Source: Paramecium pentaurelia | Lineage: Eukaryota > Ciliophora > Oligohymenophorea > Peniculida > Parameciidae | DNA: 64,000 nucleotides | Direction: 5' to 3' | Assembly (NCBI GenBank): GCA_905183005.1 | Contig: CAJJDO010000076.1 | Location: forward strand, 275,999 to 339,998 | Shown here: piece after piece, positions 13,267-27,378 of the stretch | How positions within the stretch are numbered: position 1 is the first letter of the stretch | Layout of the letters: every line of letters starts with the position of its first letter | Made by a program: the position numbers and the translations under genes | Notes under the pieces: generated by a model | What the model saw: the letters and a program-made list of their open reading frames with translations, nothing else | What the model was told of the DNA's origin: nothing | The model's database searches: none

Positions 13267-14276
13267 TCAACACGGTAAGATGTTATTTAGCTCCTTTTTT
13301 TACTTAATAAGTTCTGTATTTTTATTAACCATTTCTCTAACTTTTTTTGTTTTTGGATGTGAAAGATCTCCTAATTAAAGAGACCAATTTTATTGATCAA
13401 TTGGTTAAGGATCATCATTAAAATAAGAATAAAGTTTATCCTTAATTTATGATGGCTTAATTGGAAGACTAACCAATTCAGGTTCTGGAATACTTATTTT
13501 ATTCTCTTAATTTGATGTAGGCTATTAAGGAAGCTGTTCAACTTAATCATAATCATTTTTAATCAAATCAGTGAATTATTATTATGCAACAGCCTCCAAA
13601 TATTTATCTAATACTGGATCAGATCTAATGTCTTATCCTTATTCTAATGTATCTGGAAGAGTTGATTATTAACTTTAAGATTCAATGTCTAATTTTAAAT
13701 GACGAAGAGATGTGCTTTTAGAGATGGCTAAGTTATATTTTGATGGATCCTTAATTTAATAGCATTAAATTAATTACTTTAATTCTTTTTAACATCCTTT
13801 ATTGGACTCTATGATCTTACATTTTAAAATCATCAGCAATCATATTTTCTCTCTTAATTTTTTCATCAATAGCAGCAGTCATCATCTATTAGACTTATTT
13901 ATTGCTATCCATTTATTAAATGAATTATATGTTGTTTTTGATTTATTCCTTTTGTACATGTTATTATTAAATTTATTTAGATTCTTATTTGCCTTCTGCT
14001 CCAAACATTTTATTAACATAAGGTTTCATTAATAAAGCTTGAATTTTGTTAGTAAATACAGTATATCTTTCTGATTTAATTGAAGAATAATGTTCTACAG
14101 CTTACTAGATTAATAGATCACATTACACTATATAATTCTAATAGCTCTTAAATTTCTTCTTTTGAAGCAGCATTTGATTCAACATCTAACTCTAAATTTA
14201 GGACTTTCTCTGCAAAATTAGCAGGAAGTTTAGGCTATTATACTGGCTGTTAAGGTTTATTAAATAACCAAGACAT
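13267..14276 (-). CDS. Gln-rich hypothetical protein, 319 aa
   Basis: Starts MSWLFNKPQQPVQQPKLPAN. The N-terminal 85 residues are helical (EEIQELLELYSQAVEHY) and a Gln/Lys-rich coiled coil follows. The C-terminal third is acidic and Pro/Gln-rich and ends near HPKTKKVREMVNKNTELIKQ. Introns at 14105-14126 and 13750-13777; both are needed for the frame. No domain recognised. The short N-terminal MSWLF segment could act in membrane or partner binding, but this is speculation. Confidence 0.7.
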
Positions 14277-14292
14277 AAAATATAAAATTTAA

Positions 14293-16131
<1,839 letters not shown>

Positions 16132-16182
16132 ATTATAATTAATTTTTTAATAAATAATTGAAACATAATTATAGTTAATAAT

Positions 16183-16857
16183 TCACCCCATCATTGATTT
16201 CCTCAAATATTTCATTGAAAAATTCTTCTTTAATGCATGTGCTGCTCTAAGATCCATTTATTTTGGTGTTTAAGTGGGTATTATTTTAGATTTAATTAGA
16301 GATTCTCTTCTTATTTAATCTTAAGTTTGTTTATCTTTAACTTAGTCTTTCCATTATACATTTCTTTCATACATAGGTTTTCTTCGATCAAATATATCTT
16401 AAGTCGTTTTGAGAATTTTCGGTGAGAAAGTACATTCTATTAATTCTTATTCAAGTTTCATTGTTTATGAATCTATATTTAAAGTACCTTCTTTATTCAT
16501 ATTTCTTGTAGAACGATTTACTTAAGAAACATTTAATCTAGCAGATAGTAGACGAGATGTTTATGATAATTAAGGTTAAAAAGTGTATTTCTTTTTGAAT
16601 TCTTCTTCTAATTTAAGTGACAGATAGTCTTATTTTTCTTATTTATGCTTTAAAAAATTTATTCCTGATTGATACATATCACTATTTGGACGAACTCTGT
16701 GTGATTGTATTTCGTTTTAACTTATTAATTCAGATTCTGAAAAGTATTTTTATTTGATATATTTTTATTTATTTAATGAAGATATGGTGTGTTTTTCATG
16801 AAAGTTTGATGTAGACAACAAGCTAAGGCTAGCCTCATCATAAATATTAATATTCAT
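16183..16857 (-). CDS. hypothetical basic protein, 224 aa
   Basis: Intronless frame starting MNINIYDEASLSLLSTSNF. It is Lys/Ser-rich with ECTFSPKI followed by YERNVQWKDQVKDK, a combination seen in many ciliate cytoskeletal proteins of unknown role. Its stop lies 51 bp upstream of the CDPK start, on the same strand. No catalytic domain. Confidence 0.7.
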
Positions 16858-17484
16858 TAATTAAAATATTATATAAAAACTGTTAATTAATTAACATAAT
16901 AAATTCAGAGAATTCATAAGAGAAATAATACTAAGTAGACAAATATTTAATAGATTTATTCAATATATATTAGAGTTTTTCAATATGTATTTAATTATAT
17001 ATTAAACTAAATTATTTAAATTCATAATATTTAATGTTTACAAAAAGGAAAATAAGAATATATATTGTTCAAATTTATTATTGTTCTCAATATATCTTAT
17101 AAATTATGTAAAAGATTTTAAATAATTTATTTATAAGACTTTCAACATAATTCTGATTATAAGATGTTATCATAATAATTGTTGTTATCTATAGATTATA
17201 TTCAAATGATCTAAAAATACTGACATTACTAATTGTAAATAGTATTAATAAAAATTGTCTAACTGATTATTAGATAAATATTTTATTCATAAATTTACTT
17301 GTATGAGGATTATAACGAATTTTTAATTTTAAAACAGGAATATCAATCCAATTGATTGTATTATTATTATGAAGGTTTTAATATATTAAGATTAATGACG
17401 ATTGCTTAATATAAATATTTGGTTTCTTAATTCAGCTTTATTATGAATAATTATATATATTAAATCAAAAAAAAAAAAGAATAA
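16858..17484. other. intergenic between divergent genes
   Basis: 627 bp between the start codons of two divergent genes, so it should hold two promoters. Very AT-rich, with a run of 12 A at about 17468-17479 just before the plus-strand start. No ORF or RNA gene seen. Confidence 0.6.
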
Positions 17485-18842
17485 ATGACAACTACTCTTC
17501 CTTTTATATCGAAGAATAAGAACTAGTAATCATTCATTATCATAGTAGTGTGGAAATGAAAGCAGTAACTTGGTAAAAGGACTCTCACGGACTATTTGAT
17601 TATGAAACAAAATCTTTAAGCGTTAAAAAGCATAGGGTCGAAGGATCGTGCAAAGTCTGCAGAGAAGGTTTGACATATCAAAATATAATTAGAAAATGAA
17701 ATAGTTATTTTAGAAGGCAAAAATAAGGATGAAGCACTCTAACCTCTAACATCCATATAAGCCCAAGGAGGTAATATCATTAATATTTTTTTAGACTAAT
17801 ATTTTATACAACCAAATCAAGGTTCAACAGAAAATGATAATTATTTGATTGTTCGTAGTTTAAAAAATGCAGATGGTGTATAAAAGGTATTAATTATATT
17901 TTATATGATAGGGTTACACATTACAAGAGGGTGACTTACTGAAATTAGGTAGAGTGGAGTATCATGTTATTGAGATTCGAGATGCAAAAGGATAAATAAG
18001 ATCAGTGAAGGATGTTTTCTAATCAGAAGCAAAAATGGCACCACCATTAGAAGGTGGTATTGCTAAATAATGCAAAATTTGTTTAATTGAAGAAGAAACT
18101 CCTGAAGATCCCTTTATTACACCATGTAAATGTAATGGAAGTTGTGCTTATGTACATTTCAATTGTCTCAAACATTGGCTTGATAGTAGAGGATATAAAA
18201 AAGAGTCTGGTAACACAATTTCTTACAGATGGAAAAAGTAATCTCAATCAATTCTAAAATTGTAGATTAGAATGCGAGGTTTGTTAGGAATTACTGCCTT
18301 AATAAATTAGATTTAAAGGGAAAGTACTAGATTTAGCATCCCTTGAAAGACCAAATTAACCGTATATTATATTAGAAAATACACAAATTTCAGAAAAGGA
18401 TAAGAAAGCATAAAGAGGGATATATTTAATAAAAGGAACACCAGATGATTAAGTTAAATTAGGTCGTGGTCATTAATGTGAAATTCGTATATCAGATATT
18501 TCAGTTTCAAGATTACATGCATTTATTAAATATGAGAAAGGCAATTTTGTTATAGTTGACAATAACAGTAAGTTTGGTACCTTAGTTCGATTATCAACAC
18601 CATATCTTATCTGTATGGATAAAATTGCAATTCAAGTATAACAAATAAAATAAATATTTTAGGTTGGAAGAACAGTATTAACATTTGTTATGAAATCTTT
18701 TTCAAGTTTAAATGCAAATACTCATGCTGGAATTGCAGCTCTACATAATGGAGAATAAGGTAGAATGATGTAATAACCTGGTACTAATAAGACATCAAAT
18801 ATTAATAACTAAAAAAAACATGATAAACACACTGGATAATGA
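17485..18842 (+). CDS. RING-CH (MARCH-type) zinc finger plus FHA-domain protein, 402 aa
   Basis: Probable E3 ubiquitin ligase with a phosphothreonine reader. A C4HC3 RING-CH finger spans residues 165-226: CKIC, CKCNGSC, HFNCLKHWL, and the last pair CEVC, which is produced only by splicing the 28-nt intron 18238-18265. An FHA domain follows, with LGRGHQCEIRISDISVSRLH and NNSKFGT giving the canonical GR, SxxH and NG-like positions. The N-terminal part (EGDLLKLGRVEYHVIE) looks like a second, weaker FHA. Unlike most MARCH proteins there is no transmembrane segment. Introns: 17526-17545, 17668-17692, 17771-17794, 17887-17911, 18238-18265, 18636-18662. Confidence 0.88.
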
Positions 18843-19408
18843 ATTTTATTTTAAATAAAATCTACAAATACACTATATTAAATCAATAATAACAATTTAT
18901 TCAAATCATTTTTTTATTAATAAACATAATATCAATTATTTATCAATTAAAAAGATTTATTGAAAATGATTACTATTTAAACACATAAATATTTTTGTAA
19001 ATAATCCTACTTTAAGATACTATAAAAATTAATACTTTATTAGTATATATAGGTTAAGTAGAATTAATGTTCATCAATCATTTGATAAATATACTAATTA
19101 ATTAAATAAGATCTATTAGATTAAATAAATTCTAATCAAATATTTAATCCTTTATTAAATTATTATTGATCAATCTTTACTTCAATCTAATAGTAAAATA
19201 TATAAAAATAAAATTATATAAGATAAACATCACAAAAGAATGCCTATTTAAACCTTATTAAATTATATTTCAATCTATACTCTACAAAAAAGATAGAGAA
19301 TTGAAAATAGTTATAATTATACAATACTACTATAAATTGCTTGAATATTTAGTATTTAATAACTAATTTTTAACGAATATATATATAAAATTAAATTGCT
19401 AAAAATTA
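18843..19408. other. intergenic, nothing recognised
   Basis: 566 bp of AT-rich DNA between two plus-strand genes. No frame, repeat or RNA gene seen. Confidence 0.55.
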
Positions 19409-20246
19409 ATGCAAGAGATTGACTTGTTAAGGTTACATAGAGAAACATTGAAGTATTTAGAAATTGAAAGTATCTTTAAACGATTGACATAAACTTTTAT
19501 TAATAAAATTTACAATCTTATTAGAGATATCTTTGCTGAAGAACACAAATTCACCATACAAGTATATTTATTACTTAAAATAGGAATTAATGAAAATGGC
19601 TAATCAAAAAGAAATTCCTCTCAAAGAATTTAAATTAGTTGAGCATTACAAGCTCAATTCATAAATATTCAAGACCAATTTATAAACTATATTTTCTATA
19701 GTCATTGATGATCTCTAAAATACATTCAATAAATAAATTATGATTGAAGAAAGATCAATCTTAGAACCCAAATAACTCACTTAAATTGATGAAGAATCAC
19801 AAATCTGTTTTACTGAAAATTACAATGAAATATCCTAAGAGTACTCTAAAACACATAGAGATGATATTAAAACAGAAGAAGCTCCATTAGTTAATTAAGA
19901 ATCTAAATAAGTTTAGAAAATTCCATTGGCTAAATTATTGTCATTTGACAAGATCACTAGTTTATCAGTAGCTAATTCACCAAGACATTCTAGAGAAAAT
20001 AGTTTAACTACTCACACATTTAGATAATCAAATAAACCAATATAACAATTAATGTTAAATACTAATAATGGATCTAAAAAATAAACAGTGGCACAATTAG
20101 CTAAAAATAAAAGTTTAGAATTAAAGTCTATAGCTGAAACTTTGTTAGCTTAAAGTAAAATAAGTCCTAAAGGGAATCAAACAATTATTTTTAATAATTT
20201 GATGTCAAAAATGAGTAATTTGAAAGAGAATACATTAAAACCATGA
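19409..20246 (+). CDS. hypothetical protein, 271 aa
   Basis: Starts MQEIDLLRLHRETLKYLEIE. The first about 110 residues are helical and hydrophobic-patterned; the rest is Ser/Thr/Lys-rich and probably disordered. One 22-nt intron (19562-19583) restores the frame. It ends KENTLKP before TGA, 43 bp from the convergent NAR1 stop. No domain recognised. Confidence 0.7.
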
Positions 20247-20289
20247 GATAAAATTTTACTATAATATAAAAATGATTAAGTATTATTAT

Positions 20290-21533
20290 TCACCATTAAA
20301 AATTATTCTCATTTTTAATGTGTTTAAATTATGTTAAATACATATTCTATTCATTCTGATATTAATTATCTGTCTACATCTTTTAAGATATCATAATTTC
20401 CTTTAATTTTGGTATCTATAATAATAAATTTAAATTACTAAATCATTTGCTTTTTCAGTATTTTTTTATATTTAAATTTATCCACCTCCATTTAGACAAC
20501 CTAATGGACAAGCCATTATTTCAACATATTTATATTTACATGTTTTTGTTTTCATTTAAGAAATTAAATTAGCAATATTTTTTAATCCAAAAACTCTAGC
20601 AAAAATACCTTATTATTCCATATTTTCATTGTAAATAGTAATTTCTATAAAATCTTTGTTTTTTCTAATATTTTATTTAACAGTCCAATTTGGCTTCATA
20701 ACACTTTTGATTATATAATCTACATAATTATTTGATGATATATTATGATATTCTTAATCATAGATTGCCATAGTTTAAAGTTCAATTTATTGAGGAATTA
20801 TATTTAGTTTCTGAATATAATCCTTAACTAATTACTCTATTTCTCTAGTACTCAGAACTATATTTATATCTTCATTATTCTCTTGTCTAACAGCTTCAAG
20901 TTTTTTATCATAACATGGCATTATTGTTGCAATATAATCATGATTTTTCTTTTGAATTGCACCAAAAATTTATTATGGACTTTTTACTTTACTCATATGA
21001 TTAATTATAGATTCATCTAAAGTTTTTTCAGCATAACATACCCATCCTGGACATTCTGAACAAAGTAATGGAGTTATGTTTGTTTATTTGAACTCTTAAA
21101 TTGAGTTATTAATAGCTATTTTCATATACTCAGTCATATCATACAATTTAACATTCATTTCCTGAAATATTTATTGTAAAATAGAATGCATTTCTGAATC
21201 TGTAAAATTTAATACATAAGATAAGGAAGCTCTTGCCTATGGACTTATTCCAATTGCAGGATTTTAATATTTCTTAATTGCTTATAAAAACTCTTCGATA
21301 CTTTAAGTTTAAATTAATATAGTTTCTGCAGTAGTAACACATCCACTACATGCAAGACAATCTTATAAAGAAACTTTAGCAACATTATTCTAATTTTTAA
21401 TCAAATTAGGTTTTAGTTAAATGGAAGGGTCATCAAGTTAAAGCTTAACATTTTTCATTAATGGCTTTATACATTCTTAACTTGGTACAATGTAATCACT
21501 AACAGAGGATATTTTGATTGTTGAAGAAAACAT
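20290..21533 (-). CDS. NAR1: cytosolic Fe-S assembly factor NAR1 (IOP1/CIAO3, hydrogenase-like)
   Basis: Iron-only-hydrogenase-like protein that hands Fe-S clusters to the CIA targeting complex in the cytosol. N-terminal cluster ligands: SDYIVPSQECIKP and DCLACSGC. Central hydrogenase-like segments: CSECPGWVCYAEKT and TIMPCYDKKLEA. C-terminal ligands: MACPLGCLNGGGQ. The small subunit follows after one 23-nt intron (20416-20438). The protein ends ...NENNFQW; a C-terminal Trp is a known CIA-targeting feature of NAR1 proteins, which supports both intron and stop. 406 aa, slightly short of the usual 450-480. Confidence 0.93.
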
Positions 21534-21622
21534 TAGTTTTGAGATTATTAATTTATGGTTACCTTAAGAATGAAAGAATATATAACATAAAATACAATTA
21601 TTAGATAGGTATAATTATAAAT

Positions 21623-23655
21623 TCAGAAATTTTGTTAACTGGCTTTTTGATTCCTACAAATAGCTAAGATATAAATAATAAATATATACCACATCCTAAG
21701 GCTTATTCTTCTCCATTTGGTTTATGATCCATTTTTATAGGACATTTATCTTTACCAGGACATTTAGGTAGTTTTTCTTTAGGTATTTTGGATACATAAT
21801 CTCCGTTACATTATCTTTTATGGCAATCTTCACAAAAGTGAGTTGTACCCCTTTGAGAATATGATAAATGTAAATGTATACCAGCAAAACCATACAGCAA
21901 TTTAACAACAAAATTTGCATTTGAATTCTATATATTCTTTTCCATGAATTTAACATGTTTCTCCAACTGGTACTTCACAACAATTAGCACAAATTAATTC
22001 TTCAGGTTTATATTATTTATCTCCTTCTTCTAATGCTCTTTAACAATCTTTGGCTCCTCCAAAATAAGGGTTTTTGCATTTAAAACATTAATAATAACAA
22101 TAAATTGCCATAGCATACTCTTAAGGTTTACCATAAAATGGTTCACCTACTTTACTTACTTTATCATCTTTATCTCTATTTTCATATTTCAACCTATCTA
22201 ATGATTTCTTCATCACATCTTAAAAGAGTATATAATATTAATTAACAAGATTTTATGGTTATGATGGTTAGAATTCTAACCAAGAATTACATAAAGGACA
22301 TAAACAAAACTTGAAAACTATTCTTGGTCCATTCCATTTCACATCTAATCTTTTGAGAATGCAAGTATAATGAAAGATCTATAATTAGAAATATAAAATA
22401 CATGACCACATTTTGATTGGATTATAGGGGCATTTTTTAAACCTTCAACAAAACAAATATTACAATAATCATCTCCTTTTTAATCACCTTTACAACATTA
22501 ATCATTTAAACATGTTGAACATATCTATTCATTTTTGAATCCTGGACATGGATGTTTACATGCTAAAATTTTATTACAAGCATATTATGCTTTCTCTTGA
22601 CATTCATTTTCTTAACAAATATCTTATTATGCTTCTGGCATATTTAATTGAATCTTATGAATAAGTTAATCACAATATCTACAACATCTAAATAAATATT
22701 ACAAATAGATATTACTTAGATGATTTTTTTATTTTATATTCTTCACAAGTCATACCCAAATGATATGGAATTGCTTTACATTCTTTACATTATTCAGTTC
22801 TGCATTTTTAATTAAAACACATAAATCTATTATTAAGATAATGTTCCACATATTTTCTAATATTGTAAATAATTTAAATACTATTGTAATTACTAATTTG
22901 TGATAGGATCTTTAAGTACAGTAATAGAACTTCCCTTCTCAAAAGCACCTTATTCAGAACATGCTGAACATTTTATTAAGTTAAATTGTCTTGCTAACAT
23001 TATAGTTGCATATTAATCTTGTTTTTCTTTCCCAAGCAATTACTTAAATAATAATAATTATTACTATTAATTCTTATTATGTCATTTCTTTTCTACATTA
23101 TTGATTTGGACAAAAAAATGCTATATTAGTTTTAGCATCTTTTTCAATCTATTTCATTAAACAAGGTCTACAGATTGGAGTAATGCAATGATCAAAATAT
23201 GTAATTATATCTGCATCAACTTATTTTCCACAAACATTACACTCTTCTAATTTTTACAGTTATTTCATAGATTTGAAAATATCAGTTTCAATATTTTTTG
23301 GTGCATAAGCAGATTATTAATAAATTTGATTGTTGTTCCCTAATTATTGTTATAACATAGATCCACTTCCATATAAAGATGGCACTTATTGAACTGAAGA
23401 ATTTAATCTATCCTCCCCTGCCTTTAGTAGAGCATCTACTCTTTCGATGAAAACATAAAATTCACTTTTTAAAGCAATTAAATGTTATCTTTGCATTTTC
23501 TCAATCTTGAGTAGTTCAAACTTTTGGAAAAAAGGAGATGATTGTCTATATATTAAACACTTTTTGATGTGGTCTGCCATACTCTGTTGATTTAAGAGAA
23601 CAGTTTATGAACAAAAGCAGACAAAATTGAATTAAGATGCATAAGGTTAATCCAT
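21623..23655 (-). CDS. RBR-type RING E3 fused to a MYCBP2-type RING and C-terminal module, 625 aa
   Basis: Predicted ubiquitin ligase. The N-terminus has a C..C..H...C finger (FCSQTVLLNQQSMADHIKKC) and a helical linker. RING1 starts at C139 (CNVC, CRPC, FFCPNQQC), followed by an IBR-like segment (FMCFNQKCRTEQCKEC, CCRYCDQ). From residue 373 the sequence follows the C-terminal region of MYCBP2/PHR ligases: CNICFVEGLKNAP, CGHIFHYTC, WNGPRI, CPLCNSWLE, FKCKNPYFGG, ICANCCE, KFCCQIAVWFCWGTTHFC, and LGCGAICRNQ at the end. Introns: 23043-23064, 22857-22881, 22688-22715, 22379-22401, 21851-21881, 21664-21689; the last two are needed to recover GTTHFC and CGAICRN. MYCBP2 itself is a giant protein without this RBR part. 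Confidence 0.88.
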
Positions 23656-23848
23656 TTTTTTGTTGAAGATTATAAAAAATAAATTAATTACAAATCAAAT
23701 TTATTAATATTCCTTTTAACCATTATATTAATGTTGCTCTATTATTATATTCCACCATCATCATAAATGCTCTAATAAGATTATTATTAAATGAAATTCC
23801 ATATCATATATTAATGAAAATTAATTTTAATAATAACTATATCATAAA

Positions 23849-26302
23849 TCAATTAAATATTTAAATCATATTCTAATTTTCTACTCCAAAGAATAAGCAT
23901 TCAAATAAATCATTATAAAAGGTAGGAGTGTATTTACATGCTCTATTACAATCAGGAGAAAATGTCATTTCTAATAATTTTGGTTAAAATCCATTTGAAT
24001 CAATCATCAAATCCATTCCATAAACACTTCTATTCTAATTTAATAATCAATTATTATTATACTTTAGTATAATTGGCCATATCTGGTTGATGAGTTCTTA
24101 GAGCAATAAATAATTATCTAACCATATATTAAATTGATTCATATTATTTTTCCCATGTATGTGGATAATATTCTTTATTGAATTCCTCTATAAATTCATG
24201 CATAAAAATTTATGTTAATTTATGACCATAATTCATAACAGTAAAATGTGTTTCATAGATTGATAATGTACTTATAATATATTATAAATGAATTACTTAA
24301 CATCTTCAGTATATGGATTATTAGATATTCTGATCCAAAATGTTTTATATAAATAAACACTCAAAGGTTCAATAGATTTTAAAGCAACAATAAATCTTAA
24401 ATCAAATTTTCTATTTCTTAATGTTAGAGGTCTTTCAATATATTTTTAAGCTAGTTTAGGTCCTGTTTCAATTAACCTTAATACAACATCTAAATTATTT
24501 GTAACAACCATATCCATTGATCTAGCCATATTTGGAGGTTTGATAATCCATAAATTGTTAAGATGTTAAAGTTCTCTTGTTTTATATGCTCCCATGAATA
24601 ATGGTAATTAGGTTTATAAATTAAATGTTTCTTATAACCATGGTACTTCACCATAAGTACTTTATATTGTATTGGCTAATTTTTCTTTAGATATGATAGC
24701 ATATTCATGAGGATATTGATTAATAAATTTATCTGCATATTTTTAATTAAGATCATCATGAACTCCAGCACTAAAGAATACTAAATTGGCTTCATCTAAA
24801 TCTAAGGTGAAAGATATATAAGGTAATGTAAGATGTTTAGTAACCATTTCTAAATCTGTAATGACTTTTATATTTTCTAAAGGTAAGTATTCAATAGGTT
24901 TAGCAATTAATTCAGGTTCAACAATTTTTAAATTATGTAATTTCTTTTTGTATTCATTATATCCATTTAAAATAAAGTCATAAGGAATATCAAACCAAAC
25001 ATTCAATCTATATGAACGAAATTTGGCTTCATCAACTCCTGGTAAATAATCTCTAAAAATAGGTTATTCATGAATATCTTTAATTGGAAATAGAATACTA
25101 TATGCAACAGCATCATCATCTATTTTTCCATTTGGTAAATATAAAAATGGTACTACATTTACATTAGGTGTATCTGAATGTTAAATACTAGATCCCAATT
25201 CATCCATTAAATACCATACAGCAGATTCATCCATTTAATCACTTGTTAATAATCTGTAATTGCCTGTTAATTTAAATAGATTCTGTTTAATGAATTAGAT
25301 ATCATTGTGTTCTTCTTTAGCTGGTGTATATGATTCATAACGAATATCTCTTTAATTTACTAATCTTAAATATGGAGCAATTGCATTTAATTTATTAGTT
25401 TTGTGTAATTCATACAATACATCTTCAACTTCTAAATCACATGTCAAATATACTACATTAGGAAGCAAACTGAAAAAAGCATTAACATCTTCTAAATCAT
25501 TTAATTTAGTATTTTGAATATCTAAAACTCGTAAATTAGGAAACCAATTAGCAATCTACTTAACAGATTTTAATTTCAATACATTTCTACCTGATAGATT
25601 TAAATAATTAAGTGGTTCTTAACTATTTGCCTTTTTAGTATCAAAATCAGCTGTAACATATCTTATAACCCATTCAGTTGCATTTTTTGTAAATGATAAA
25701 TCAACTAATTCTACTTATGGACATTGTTCTTCTATAGATAATAGTAATTCATCTTTATTATCTGCAACTGGATTGCCATTTAACCATATTGCTTTAATTT
25801 ATTTATTATTATTAAGAAAGTTAACAACTTCATCTATTGAATTAATATTATTTCCAAAGAAACTAATTGCTAATGTATCTACTTTTGGTTTAACATCTTT
25901 CAATGTTTCTAATGCCATTTCATCAAAGTCTTCAGTATGATAATACACCTTATCTATTTTAAATAATGGCTATTTTTTATTGCAATATTTAAGTATATTC
26001 TTTAATCTATCAACTTATTTAATTGCTGTATGTAATTCACTGTATCTAAAACTCAAAGCATGATCAATCAAAAACACTTATTCAAATGCTTTCAATGGTT
26101 TTGTACATTATAATACATAGGATTCTTATTCTTAATCATCAATTATCTTAAAATATTCTCCTGCATCATATATTTTATTTTCTAATTTAGTTTTTAATTA
26201 TTCTAATAATTCAACTTTAGGTGGAAAATTGATTCCTGCTAATTAGACTCCATGATTATTGTAAAATACTTCTAGTTCTCCTTTTAAATTCTAGAAATTC
26301 AT
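23849..26302 (-). CDS. TTLL12: tubulin-tyrosine-ligase-like protein 12 (TTLL12)
   Basis: 799 aa. The N-terminal half has the SET-like/LRR arrangement of TTLL12 (AIWLNGNPVADNKDELL, then NLSGRNVLKLKSVKQ). The TTL domain runs from about residue 430: NVWFDIPYDF, EVPWLQETF, WIIKPPNMARS (ATP-grasp lysine), RKFDLRFIV, YGMDLMID and LLEMTFSPDCNRACKY. Two introns: 24271-24296 and 24035-24062. TTLL12 proteins are full-length TTL folds whose ligase activity is disputed, so no substrate is claimed. The next gene upstream on this strand stops 53 bp before its start. Confidence 0.92.
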
Positions 26303-26355
26303 AAATTAATTTTTTAAATAGTTTATAAGAATTTCATAATATAAATTTTAGTTAA

Positions 26356-27096
26356 TCAAACTATTTCTTAGATTGATAGCAATTTACCACCATGACAAAA
26401 TGTTGATTTTATATTTTGTAATATTGAACCTAATGAATTTGTTGATGACTTTTTATATTAATGTTTTTTTAATAATTCATAAGTTGTTATTCCTGCAATA
26501 ATCAAATATGTGTGAAATATAAGCATTCCTCCTGCAAACATCAAAAATAAAAACATTATTACAAATATTACAATAAAAGCTCCATATTCTTATCCATATC
26601 TCTTTTTATCTTTTTCATAATAATCATAATTAGATAAACCATCTTAACAATACCATAACAATAATATCAATACAATACTCTATACTAATAAAAATAACCA
26701 AAATGATCTTTAATTCAATTCACCTACACATCCACCTACCCAAAAACAATGATGATCATATTTTGCTACACATCTTTTACAAACTTTACAATGCTTTGCT
26801 CTATTGGGTATATTAAATTTGCATATTTTACAATATCGTTTATTCTATTCTTATTCAACTATTTATAATTCAACATCCTCTTCATTTGTACTTATTATAT
26901 ATCCAGGATTATTTCCAACTGTAACAAATAAATAATTTGAATAAAGTACTAATATTACAAATGAAATCTATAATGGAGCAAAAGGATTTTACATAAAAGC
27001 ATTTTATTTGTAAACTATTAAAATTGTCCAACAAATCAAATGCATTGTAAAATAAAATAATCTTGACATTAATGATGCATCAAATTCATTATTCAT
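26356..27096 (-). CDS. DHHC-type S-palmitoyltransferase, 246 aa
   Basis: Membrane enzyme that attaches palmitate to protein cysteines. Two N-terminal membrane segments (about 15-35 and 45-65), then the Cys-rich domain [18 protein letters not shown] with the catalytic [12 protein letters not shown], then two more membrane segments ([37 protein letters not shown]). A TTYE motif follows the last one (TTxE in the family). Intronless and short but complete. Confidence 0.93.
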
Positions 27097-27378
27097 ATAT
27101 TTATTATTTTAGTTTTTTAAAATAAATATTTATTCTTAGAAATTAAAAAAAAATTCTGAATAACAAAATAATTATCATAGATACTCTATTTTACTACTTG
27201 TTAAATGAAGAAATTCAACGTTTCAAGCGATTTACAAAAGCAAAAATAGCATTTGATATTTTATTACAAAATTTAATATGAATAAAATAATAATTCAATT
27301 ATAATTTTTAATATAAATCATGATAGAATTATAGTCATTCTAAGGCTTGGTTCTTTAATAAAATGATATAAAATAATT

